From positions 496,001-560,000 of the forward strand of contig NZ_JBKGXS010000002.1 in assembly GCF_046546475.1 (NCBI RefSeq): a stretch of 64,000 nucleotides of DNA, given 5' to 3'. The notes under the pieces are model-generated. The model was not told where the DNA came from. It did no database searches and worked only from the letters and a program-made list of their open reading frames with translations. Position 1 is the stretch's first letter. Each line of letters begins with the position of its first letter. Below are positions 42,962 through 50,741 of this stretch, one piece after another. The translations under genes were made by a program, and so were the position numbers. The stretch is from Pseudonocardia phyllosphaerae. Its GTDB lineage: Bacteria; Actinomycetota; Actinomycetes; Mycobacteriales; Pseudonocardiaceae.

Positions 42962-44047
42962 GTGCGGATCCGGCTCTCGACCTACTCGACGAAGCCCCGC
43001 GGCGGCGTCGTGCACACGCTCGCGCTGGCCGAGGCGCTCGCCGCGGCCGGGCACGACGTGCAGGTGTGGTCGCTGGCCCGCGGCGGCGACACCGGATTCT
43101 TCCGGCCGGTCGCCCCGGCCGTCGGCGTGCACCTGGTGCCGGTCCCCGACATCGACGGCGAGAGCGTCGGCGCCCGGATCCTGCGCTCGATCGACCTGCT
43201 CGCCGGCGCGCTCGCCGGCGCCGGGGACGTCGACGTCCGGCACGCACAGGACTGCCTGTCCGCCAACGCCGAGGGCCGCGCGCACGGCTACGGCTCGCTG
43301 CTGCGCACCGTGCACCACCTCGACGACTTCAGCACCCCGGAGCTGGCCGCCTGCCACGAGCGGGCGCTGGTGTCCCCCGCGGCGCTGGTCTGCGTGTCCG
43401 GCGCCGTCGCCGCCGAGGTCCGGGCCGGGTGGGGCCGGGACGCGACGGTGATCGGCAACGGCGTCGACTCGGCCCGCTTCGCCGCCGCCGAGGCCGCCGG
43501 GGCCGGGTCGCCGTGGCGCGCCCGGTTCGGCCGCTACGTGCTGTCGGTCGGCGGGATCGAGCCGCGCAAGGGCACCCGCGACCTGGTGGAGGCGATGGCT
43601 GCGCTCCCGGGACTGCGGCTGGTGATCGGCGGCGGCGAGACGCTGTTCGACTACCGCGGCTACCGGGACGCGGTGCTGGAGCGGGCCGCGGAGCTGGGCG
43701 TCGAGCCGCAGATCCTCGGCCCCGTCCCCGACGACGAGCTGCCCGGCCTGATGGCCGGTGCGGCCGCGTTCGCGTTCCCCTCGACGAAGGAGGGCTTCGG
43801 GCTGGCCGCGATGGAGGCGCTGGCCGCCGGGGTGCCGCTCGTGACCCGGGACCTGCCGGTGCTGCGCGAGGTGTTCGGCGGGGCGGCCCGGTTCGCCGAT
43901 GACCCGGCCGGGTTCGCCGCCGCGCTCGCCGACGCCGTCACCCGGCCGTCGCCGGAGCGCGCCGTCACCGGGAGGGGGCTGGCGGCCCGGCACTCCTGGA
44001 CGACGGCCGCGGCCCGGCACGCCGAGCTGTACGCGGCCCTGTTCTGA
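42962..44047 (+). CDS. Glycosyltransferase family 4, MSMEG_0565 type
   Basis: A 361-residue GT-B glycosyltransferase using a nucleotide sugar. It has N-terminal KPRGGVVHTLALAEALAAAGHDV, the interdomain GNGVDSARF, VGGIEPRKGTRDLVEAM, and the E-x7-E motif STKEGFGLAAMEAL. It is the last gene of the Nit1 operon, one base after the previous stop. Its presence implies that the pathway product, or a carrier of it, is glycosylated. Confidence 0.9.
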   Translation: MRIRLSTYSTKPRGGVVHTLALAEALAAAGHDVQVWSLARGGDTGFFRPVAPAVGVHLVPVPDIDGESVGARILRSIDLLAGALAGAGDVDVRHAQDCLSANAEGRAHGYGSLLRTVHHLDDFSTPELAACHERALVSPAALVCVSGAVAAEVRAGWGRDATVIGNGVDSARFAAAEAAGAGSPWRARFGRYVLSVGGIEPRKGTRDLVEAMAALPGLRLVIGGGETLFDYRGYRDAVLERAAELGVEPQILGPVPDDELPGLMAGAAAFAFPSTKEGFGLAAMEALAAGVPLVTRDLPVLREVFGGAARFADDPAGFAAALADAVTRPSPERAVTGRGLAARHSWTTAAARHAELYAALF

Positions 44048-44087
44048 GCGTTCTGAGCGCCCCGCTCACGCGGGCCGCACGCCCTGC

Positions 44088-45317
44088 TCACGCCGGCCGC
44101 AGCACCGCCGAGCCGAGCAGCCGGCAGGCCAGCAGCGCCACCTCGACGTCGAGCCGCTGCTCGGTGTTCGGCCGGCCCCGCACCTCCTCGGCGCGGCGCA
44201 GCCGGTACTGCACCGAGTTCTTGTGCAGGTGCAGCGCCGACGCCGCCGCGGCGAGGCTGCCGCCGGAGGCCAGGTAGGCGTACAGGGTGTCGCGCAGCCG
44301 GGCGTGCTGCTCGTCGTCGACCACGAGGTCGCCGAGCACGCCCGCGACCCACCCGGCCAGCAGCCCGGTGTCGGCGCCGAGCAGCGCCAGCGGGCCGAGC
44401 GAGGCCGCCGTCGTCACCGTGCTGCGGGCTCCCGGCGCCGCGGCGACGGCGACGGCCTGGGCCTGCCGGGCACGGCGGTGCGAGCGGGCGAACCCGTCGA
44501 GACCGTCCTCCGGGGTGCCGAGCGCGAGCCGGACCCCGGCGTCGCCGTCGAGCTCGGGGACCACATCGGACGGATGACCGGTGACCGGGTACCAGGCCCA
44601 CAGCGTCGCGTCGTCCGGGGCGATCAGCAGCGGCGCCCCCGATGACCCCAGCTCCACGGCGACCGCGCCCGCCGCCCGTTCCAGCGCCCGGCCGGGGTCG
44701 CCCGCGGCGTCGTCGGCCCAGAGGACGGCGGCGACGTGGGTGCCCGAGACCGGCTGTCCCAGACCGCGTTCGACGTCGGAACGGGACCCGGCGCGGCCGT
44801 CGAGCAGGGCGTTGACGGTGGCCAGGCGGGTGGCGTCGCGGCGGCGCATCCAGGCGTCGCGCTCGGTCTGGTGGACCGCGACCATCTCCTCGGAGACCCG
44901 GTCGACGAACCCGAACGCCACCGACGACAGCTCCCGGGCGGCCTCGGCGACCGCGGCCGCGTCGACCGGCTCGCCAGCGATCCGGCGGATCAGCTCCCGC
45001 TGGAACGCGGCCTGCCCGAGGCGGTAGGCGCGCAGCAGCGTCGTCACCGGGACACCCTGCTGGGCCAGCCGCCGGGCCAGCTCGATACCGGCAGGCGGGA
45101 CTGTCACCTCGCGGGGGTCGGTGCCGCCGGTGAGCACCACCAGCGCGGTGTCCAGCGACGCCCGCAGCGTCGCGACCAGCAGCTCCCGCACCCGCGGGTC
45201 GCGGCCCAGCTCCGGCAGCGTCGACTCGATCTCGGCGAGGACCTGCCCGGCGAGCGCCCCGACGTCGTCGCGGGCGGACCGCGCGACGTGCGCGAGCGTG
45301 TCGATCACCGGGGGCAT
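44088..45317 (-). CDS. PucR-type helix-turn-helix transcriptional regulator
   Basis: A 409-residue regulator. The central part carries a GGDEF-like/CdaR-type sensor region without catalytic motifs, and the C-terminus has the PucR helix-turn-helix AAAASALHLHKNSVQYRLRRAEEV as landmark at about 357-380. PucR/CdaR proteins often control nitrogen or purine catabolism or alkane genes. It lies convergent to the Nit1 operon and upstream of nothing on its own strand, with the alkB pair behind it, so either operon could be its target. Confidence 0.87.
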   Translation of the reverse strand: MPPVIDTLAHVARSARDDVGALAGQVLAEIESTLPELGRDPRVRELLVATLRASLDTALVVLTGGTDPREVTVPPAGIELARRLAQQGVPVTTLLRAYRLGQAAFQRELIRRIAGEPVDAAAVAEAARELSSVAFGFVDRVSEEMVAVHQTERDAWMRRRDATRLATVNALLDGRAGSRSDVERGLGQPVSGTHVAAVLWADDAAGDPGRALERAAGAVAVELGSSGAPLLIAPDDATLWAWYPVTGHPSDVVPELDGDAGVRLALGTPEDGLDGFARSHRRARQAQAVAVAAAPGARSTVTTAASLGPLALLGADTGLLAGWVAGVLGDLVVDDEQHARLRDTLYAYLASGGSLAAAASALHLHKNSVQYRLRRAEEVRGRPNTEQRLDVEVALLACRLLGSAVLRPA

Positions 45318-45397
45318 TCGGGCACCGTACTGCGTGGACGGGCCCGCCCGGACCCCTGCGATCGGGTCCGGGCGGGACGGTCGGTGGATCCGTGTGC

Positions 45398-45589
45398 TCA
45401 GCTCTCCAGGCGCAGCGCCCGTGCCGGGCAGGCCTGGACGGCGGCGTGGACGTGGTCCCGGTCGCCCTCCGGCGGGTTCTCGTCGGTGATGTGGACGAGG
45501 TCGTCGTCCCCGATCTCGAAGTAGTCGTCGGCCATGGCCTCGCACATCCCGTAGCCCTCGCAGGCTCCGATGTCGGCAACGATCCGCAT
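45398..45589 (-). CDS. Three-cysteine ferredoxin (probable [3Fe-4S])
   Basis: A 63-residue acidic ferredoxin with C10 and C16 in ACEGYGMC and one more Cys in AVQACPARAL, i.e. three ligands, as in ferredoxins serving cytochromes P450 and oxygenases in actinobacteria. It begins one base after the alkB stop, so it is co-translated with it and probably feeds electrons to it or to the fused rubredoxin. A longer upstream start inside alkB is not supported. Confidence 0.92.
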   Translation of the reverse strand: MRIVADIGACEGYGMCEAMADDYFEIGDDDLVHITDENPPEGDRDHVHAAVQACPARALRLES

Positions 45590-45590
45590 G

Positions 45591-47006
45591 TCAGACCTCC
45601 TCGGTCGTGAGGGCGATGAAGTCGACCTTCTCCCGGACACCGCAGTCCGGGCAGCACCAGTCGTCGGGGATCTGGGACCAGGCGGTCCCGGCCGGGAAGC
45701 CCTCGGACTCGTGGCCCGCGGCGACCTCGTAGGTGTAGCCGCAGCCGGGGCAGCGGGCGGCGGTGACGCCGTCGCCGTGGCTGCGCCGGGTGGCGTCGAC
45801 GGCGGGCGCGTCCGGGGTGACCTGGCCGGGCGGCGGGTAGGCGGTGAGCAGCTTCTCGCGCTTGCCGGGCTGCAGGTTCGCCCTGCGCAGGTCGCCCTCG
45901 TAGTGCGCGACGACCAGCGGGTCCATCAGCCTGCGGAACAGCGGCGGCACGGTCGCGGCAAGCATCATCCCGGTGTAGCCGGTCGGCAGGACCGGGGCCT
46001 CGGGGAAGTCGCGCAGCGTCTGGAACCGGCGGACCGGGTTCGCGTGGTGGTCGGAGTGGCGCTGCAGGTGGTAGAGCAGCACGTTCGTGGCGATGTTGTT
46101 GGAGTTCCAGGAGTGCTCGGGCAGCACGCGCTCGTAGCGGCGACGCTCCGGCGGGCCGACCTTCTGGCGCAGCATCCCGTAGTGCTCCATGTAGTTGACC
46201 AGCTCGAGCAGGCTGAACCCGAACACGGCCTGGATCAGCAGGTACGGCAGCACGACCCAGCCGAACAGCGCGACCAGCGCGCCCCACAGCACCACCGACA
46301 TCAGCCAGGCGTTGAGGACGTCGTTGCTCAGCCGGTACGGGTGGCCCTTGCGGCGGGACAGGCGCTTGCGCTCGATCCCCCAGGCGCTGCGCAGCGAGCC
46401 GAAGACGGTGCGCGGCCAGAAGCGGTAGAAGTTCTCGCCCATCCGGGCCGACGCGGGGTCCGCCGGGGTGGAGACGTGCACGTGGTGGCCGCGGTTGTGC
46501 TCGACGTAGAAGTGGCCGTAGAAGCTCGGGGCCAGCGCGATCTTCGCGGCCCAGCGCTCGACGTCCTCACGCTTGTGGCCCAGCTCGTGCGCGGTGTTGA
46601 TCGCGACGCCGGCGACGGTGCCGAGGGTGACCGCCATGCCGATGTTCCCGACGATCGGGGCCCCGGCCAGCGCGATGTAGGCCATGCCGGCGAACAGGCC
46701 CGCGTACTGCAGCGGGAGGTAGGCGTAGGTGACCCAGCGGTAGTAGCGGTCCTCCTCGAGCGCCTCGGTGATCTCCTCCGGCGGGTTCGTCGGGTCCTGC
46801 CCGGCGAAGAGGTCGATCGTGGGCACGATCCCGAGGACGACGATCGGGCCGAGCCACAGCATCACCGACCATCCGGTGAGCATGTGCAGGCCGATCGCGA
46901 TGAACGGCAGCACCGGCACCAGCAGGCCCAGCAGCCAGGCGTAGCGCTTGCCGTCGTGCCAGGTGTCCTTCCCGTCGACCGGTTCGGTCAGGGCGAAAGT
47001 TTTCAC
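45591..47006 (-). CDS. alkB: Alkane 1-monooxygenase fused to rubredoxin
   Basis: A 471-residue integral membrane di-iron hydroxylase for terminal hydroxylation of alkanes, with a rubredoxin domain at the C-terminus. Histidine boxes are H140-E-L-G-H144, H170-N-R-G-H-H175 and H317-S-D-H-H321, plus NYMEHYG. The rubredoxin has C419/C422 (CPGC) and C452/C455 (CPDC). About six membrane helices precede. The fusion replaces a separate rubredoxin gene; no rubredoxin reductase is adjacent. Similar fusions are known in several actinobacteria. Confidence 0.96.
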   Translation of the reverse strand: MKTFALTEPVDGKDTWHDGKRYAWLLGLLVPVLPFIAIGLHMLTGWSVMLWLGPIVVLGIVPTIDLFAGQDPTNPPEEITEALEEDRYYRWVTYAYLPLQYAGLFAGMAYIALAGAPIVGNIGMAVTLGTVAGVAINTAHELGHKREDVERWAAKIALAPSFYGHFYVEHNRGHHVHVSTPADPASARMGENFYRFWPRTVFGSLRSAWGIERKRLSRRKGHPYRLSNDVLNAWLMSVVLWGALVALFGWVVLPYLLIQAVFGFSLLELVNYMEHYGMLRQKVGPPERRRYERVLPEHSWNSNNIATNVLLYHLQRHSDHHANPVRRFQTLRDFPEAPVLPTGYTGMMLAATVPPLFRRLMDPLVVAHYEGDLRRANLQPGKREKLLTAYPPPGQVTPDAPAVDATRRSHGDGVTAARCPGCGYTYEVAAGHESEGFPAGTAWSQIPDDWCCPDCGVREKVDFIALTTEEV

Positions 47007-47326
47007 GGCGGTCTCCCTGTCGGTCGGCGTCGACCGTGCTCGGGTGGTGCGGGACGTCGTCGACGCTAGGTCCGCCGCGGGGCCCGGGGCTTCGGTCCCG
47101 GAACCGAAGGCGTCGGGCCCCTTCGGTCTCCCGGCACGAAGCGCGGCGTCGGAGCCCGGTCACGCTCCGCCCCCGCGGGTCCACCCCTTCGGACGCGTAT
47201 GGGATGGGCCGGACGGGGTACTGACACTCGTACGGGTCGGGGGACGCGTGCGCACTGCGGACGACGGGAGCCCGGCATGCCGGAAATGGGTGGCCACCGG
47301 ACGGCCCGTCGGCTGGGATGTGCGGC
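47007..47326. promoter_or_regulatory. alkB upstream region with CCTTCGGT repeats
   Basis: No gene is supported here. The element CTTCGGT occurs at 47090-47096, inverted (ACCGAAG) at 47103-47109, and again direct at 47121-47127. Two inverted copies and one direct copy within 40 bases suggest a regulator-binding array for alkB. I cannot place the promoter with confidence. Confidence 0.45.
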
Positions 47327-47509
47327 ATGAGCACGGACCTGACCCGCGCCGCCGTGGCCCGGCTGCTCGACGAGCTCGGCCCCGGCACCTGCCCCGACGT
47401 CGTCGGCGCCGCGGTGCACCAGGCCTGCGAGGACCTGCGCGGCAGCCCCGTCGGGGCGCTCCCGGAGCTGGTGGAGCGGCTGGCGCGGGTGCGGCTGCTG
47501 CCCGCCTGA
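47327..47509 (+). CDS. Small hypothetical protein
   Basis: A 60-residue helical ORF (MSTDLTRAAVARLLDELG ... LPELVERLARVRLLPA) with good actinobacterial codon use. Start choice is uncertain: ATG 47318 would add three residues. No family recognised; it stands alone between alkB and the protease gene. Confidence 0.5.
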   Translation: MSTDLTRAAVARLLDELGPGTCPDVVGAAVHQACEDLRGSPVGALPELVERLARVRLLPA

Positions 47510-47588
47510 GGGTCTTGTCCACCGCTGATCTCCACCACTGATCGACGTCTGCGAGGGGTTCGGTGCCGCAGCCGGCATCGATCCCGGG

Positions 47589-48179
47589 TCAGCGCATGGT
47601 CGTGAGGACGCCGGCGAGCAGGTTGACCACGACGTGGACGAGGCCGCCCGGCAGGACGCTGCCCGACCGGTGCCGGAGCCACCCCAGCAGCCAGCCCGCG
47701 ACGAACTGCAGAGGCAGGATCGGCCACACGCGCGGATCGACGAGCAGCAGCGGCAGGTGCGCCACGAGGAAGACGAGCGCCTGCGCGAGGTTCCCCCACC
47801 GGAAACCGAGCCGCCGGATCAGCACCCCGGCGACCAGCCCGCGGAAGAACAGCTCCTCCACCAGGGCCCGCACCGCCACCAGGGCTCCGGCGGCGACCGA
47901 GACGACCGGCGCCGGGCCCGACAACCCCGGCGCGGCGAGTGCCTCCGGCGGGATGAGCAGGACGACCAGCCACCCGATCGCGAGCTGCGGGACCAGCAGC
48001 ACCGCCGCCCACCGGTACCCGGACGCCGTCCCCGGGGTCGCGCCGAGGAGATCGAGCGCGGACCGCACGCTGCGGCCCGCTCCCCGGGACTGCACGACGA
48101 CGTAGACCAGCGCGGCTGCGACGCCGAGAACCGGGGTCAGGTCCACCCCCGACACGGTACCCAGCCAGCGGGGCCGCAC
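47589..48179 (-). CDS. CPBP family intramembrane metalloprotease
   Basis: A 196-residue membrane protein with about six helices and the CAAX/CPBP signature: E108-E109-x3-R113 in VEELFFRGL, H141 in FLVAHLP, and a further HVVVN near the C-terminus. The family includes CAAX prenyl proteases and bacteriocin-immunity proteases. No bacteriocin gene is seen nearby. The ATG at 48179 abuts the first palindrome; GTG codons at residues 9 and 12 are alternative starts. Confidence 0.88.
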   Translation of the reverse strand: MRPRWLGTVSGVDLTPVLGVAAALVYVVVQSRGAGRSVRSALDLLGATPGTASGYRWAAVLLVPQLAIGWLVVLLIPPEALAAPGLSGPAPVVSVAAGALVAVRALVEELFFRGLVAGVLIRRLGFRWGNLAQALVFLVAHLPLLLVDPRVWPILPLQFVAGWLLGWLRHRSGSVLPGGLVHVVVNLLAGVLTTMR

Positions 48180-48183
48180 CCCG

Positions 48184-48408
48184 TGATCAGCGGCAGCGAA
48201 GGTTCCGGTGCCGGATGTGGCGCCGCCCCTCGGCCCCGCTGATCACGATCGCCGGGCCGCCCCGCACCCCATGATCACCGTTCTGCCGGTGTTCGGTGCC
48301 GTGGATGGCACCGAACACCGGCAGATCTCCGATCACCGACACCATGATCAGCGGCAGCGAGGGGTCCTGTGCCGAATGTGGCACCGATTCCGTCAGACCC
48401 GCTGATCA
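48184..48408. repeat. Cluster of three related palindromes (REP-like)
   Basis: Palindrome A (48184-48245) and palindrome C (48345-48408) both run from TGATCAGCGG to CCGCTGATCA, and their left arms are nearly the same sequence in direct orientation (TGATCAGCGGCAGCGA). Palindrome B (48283-48324) has a perfect 18-bp stem with a 6-base loop. All three contain a core of GGTGCC, six bases, GGCACC or a near match. C overlaps the kynureninase stop and could terminate it. Confidence 0.85.
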
Positions 48409-49665
48409 AGGACGCCGCGGCCGCACCAGCTCCTCCGCGATCGCCGTGACCCCGGCGAGCACCTCGCGGAACGACGTCGACAGCGGCGCCAACCCGATCC
48501 GGATGCCGTCGGGAGCGCGGAAGTCCGGGATCACCCCACGCTTCCAGAGCCGCACGGTGACCTCGTCGAACCCGGGGGCGCACACCGTCACGTGCCCGCC
48601 GCGGCGGGAAGGATCGCGCGGTGAGGCGACGCGGACGCTGTGCGGGACGAGCAGCTCGTCGGCCAGCTCCAGCGCGTACGACGTCAGCGCCACCGACTTC
48701 GCGCGTACCGCGCCGATCCCGGCCTCGTCGAGCAGATCCAGGTTCGCGTCCAGCGGCACCATCGCGAGCACCGGCGGCGTCCCGGAGATCAGCGACCGGA
48801 TCCCCTCGGCCGGCTCGTAGCCGGGCCCCATCGCGAACGGCGTGCGGTGCCCGAACCAGCCGCGGATCGGCTGCTGCAACCGGCCCTGGTGCCGTGCGGC
48901 CAGGTAGCCGAACGCCGGGGCGCCCGGGCCGCCGTTGAGGTACTTGTAGGTGCAGCCGACGGCCAGGTCGACACCCCAGTCGTCGAGGGCGAGCGGGACC
49001 GAGCCGACCGAGTGGCAGAGGTCCCAGAGCACCAGGGCACCGGCGTCGTGCGCGATCCGGGTGATCGCCGGGGCGTCGGCCAGGAACCCGGACCGGTAGG
49101 CCACGTGCGAGAGCAAGACCAGCGCGGTCTGCGGCCCGACGACCGCCGCGACCTGCTCGGGCGTCACGCCGGACTCGGGGTCGGCGTCGATCCAGCGCAG
49201 CGTGGTGCCGCGCTCGGCGGCGATGCCCTCGACGATGTAGCGGTCGGTCGGGAAGTTGTCGGTGTCGATCACGATCTCGCGGCGCCGCGGGTCGGCGGCG
49301 AGCTGCTCGTCGACGGCGGCGCGGGCGAGCTTGTACAGCAGCACGGTCGTCGAGTCGGCGACGACGGTCTGCCCGTCCGCGGCGCCCAGGGCCGCCCGGG
49401 CGATGCGGTCCCCGTACGTCTGCGGGCTGTCGATCCAGCCCTCGTCCCAGCCCCGGATGAGCCGACCGGCCCAGTCCTCGGTGCAGAAGCGGGCGAGCCG
49501 GTCCGCGACGGCGCGCAACGGGCGGCCGAGGGAGTTGCCGTCGAGGTAGGCGACCACGTCACCGGCCGGCAGGAACCGCTCCCGGTAGGGCGCCAGCGGG
49601 TCGGCCGCGTCTCGACGCTCGGCGTCGGCGCGTGACGCCGGTGATGCAACTGACCGGTCGGTCAC
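48406..49665 (-). CDS. kynU: Kynureninase
   Basis: A 419-residue PLP enzyme of the aspartate aminotransferase fold that cleaves kynurenine to anthranilate and alanine. The PLP-binding lysine is K241 in GCTYKYLNGGPGAPAF; YLDGNSLGRPL near residue 40 and ISGTPPVLAMVPL are family hallmarks. GTG 49665 lies 23 bases after the regulator stop, so both genes are probably one operon. No tryptophan dioxygenase or kynurenine formamidase gene is in the window, so its role in this locus is unclear. Confidence 0.92.
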   Translation of the reverse strand: MTDRSVASPASRADAERRDAADPLAPYRERFLPAGDVVAYLDGNSLGRPLRAVADRLARFCTEDWAGRLIRGWDEGWIDSPQTYGDRIARAALGAADGQTVVADSTTVLLYKLARAAVDEQLAADPRRREIVIDTDNFPTDRYIVEGIAAERGTTLRWIDADPESGVTPEQVAAVVGPQTALVLLSHVAYRSGFLADAPAITRIAHDAGALVLWDLCHSVGSVPLALDDWGVDLAVGCTYKYLNGGPGAPAFGYLAARHQGRLQQPIRGWFGHRTPFAMGPGYEPAEGIRSLISGTPPVLAMVPLDANLDLLDEAGIGAVRAKSVALTSYALELADELLVPHSVRVASPRDPSRRGGHVTVCAPGFDEVTVRLWKRGVIPDFRAPDGIRIGLAPLSTSFREVLAGVTAIAEELVRPRRP

Positions 49666-49688
49666 TGCGGTCCCCCTCCCCGCCCGGC

Positions 49689-50483
49689 TCAGTCCGCTCG
49701 CCAGGCCCCCGGCCGATCGTAGATCTCACGGAGGTCGAGAAGGTGTCCGCGCATCGCGTCCTCGGCCTCCGCCGCCTCTCCGCGCGCGATGTGTTCGGCG
49801 ATCGACTCGTGGCACGCGTCGACCCGGGCCCAGTGCTCGGGGCCGACGACGTCGCGGTTCAGCCTCGTCCGTAGAACGTCCCCGACCGGTTGCCCCATCA
49901 TCGTCAGCATCAGATTGCCGGTGGCCATGAGCACCGTCGTGTGGAAGTCCATGTGCTCGACGAAGCCGCTCGGGTCCCGCGGGTCCCGGGGTGCGCAAGC
50001 GGCCGCCCGCAGCGCCTCCACAGTCTCGGGCGCGGCTCGCTGAGCGGCGAGCCGCGCCGCCGCCGGTTCCAGGAGCAACCGTGCCTCGAGCAGGTCGGCC
50101 ATGCCGAGCCGCGGAGTCGCGACGAGCACGCCGAGGGCACCGCCGACGTCCTCCACCAGCCGGGCCGGGTCGGGCGCTGCGACGAACGAGCCTCCGCGCA
50201 CTCCGCGCCGGGTCTCGATCAGATGCTGGCTGGCGAGTACGCGCAGTGCCTCACGGACGGTCGAGCGGCTGACCCCGAACATCCCGGTCAGCTCGGACTC
50301 GGCAGGCAGCCGGGTGCCCGACGGAATCGAGCCGCGCATGATCTGCGACCGCAACTCGTCGGCCACCTGGCGGTAGGCGGGACGGACCCGCTGCACACGC
50401 AGCCGCGCGGTGGGCGGCGCGCCGGGCGCGGTCCCGTCCACGGGTACGGAGGGCCCGCCCGGGGGTTCCGGGGTCGCAGTCAT
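49689..50483 (-). CDS. GntR family regulator, FadR subfamily (FCD domain)
   Basis: A 264-residue repressor-type regulator. A Pro-rich tail of about 30 residues precedes the winged helix-turn-helix (YRQVADELRSQIMRGSIP, LPAESELTGMFGVSRSTVREAL, RRGVRGGSF) and an all-helical FCD ligand domain with metal-ligand-type residues (MDFHTTV, CHESIAEH, MRGHLLDL). It is divergent from the catabolic operon and is the natural candidate to bind the 12-base element at 50653-50664. Confidence 0.9.
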   Translation of the reverse strand: MTATPEPPGGPSVPVDGTAPGAPPTARLRVQRVRPAYRQVADELRSQIMRGSIPSGTRLPAESELTGMFGVSRSTVREALRVLASQHLIETRRGVRGGSFVAAPDPARLVEDVGGALGVLVATPRLGMADLLEARLLLEPAAARLAAQRAAPETVEALRAAACAPRDPRDPSGFVEHMDFHTTVLMATGNLMLTMMGQPVGDVLRTRLNRDVVGPEHWARVDACHESIAEHIARGEAAEAEDAMRGHLLDLREIYDRPGAWRAD

Positions 50484-50639
50484 CTGCACGCTCCGCCGTC
50501 CGGTTCCGGCCGCGACACCCACGGCTCGAGCCGAGGTTACCGCTCGCCCGTTCCGCACGTTCCATCCGGACCATCTCGTCCGCATAGATCAGACCGATAG
50601 GCAAGCCGGTCAGACAGTCAATATACGACCCTCGAACCC

Positions 50640-50669
50640 TTGCGACGCTAAGTGTCTGATGTTTAACGT
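50640..50669 (+). promoter_or_regulatory. Promoter of the catabolic operon with operator-like element in the spacer
   Basis: TTGCGA (50640-50645) and TAACGT (50664-50669) are 18 bases apart. The spacer contains TGTCTGATGTTT at 50653-50664, identical to 63102-63113 in the promoter of the CitE-like gene. Confidence 0.55.
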
Positions 50670-50741
50670 ATGGATCGGCGGTCGCAGCGAGGCGCTCGCC
50701 GGACCAGGGCGTGCGACGCGGCACGCCGAGGGGAGCTCGCC

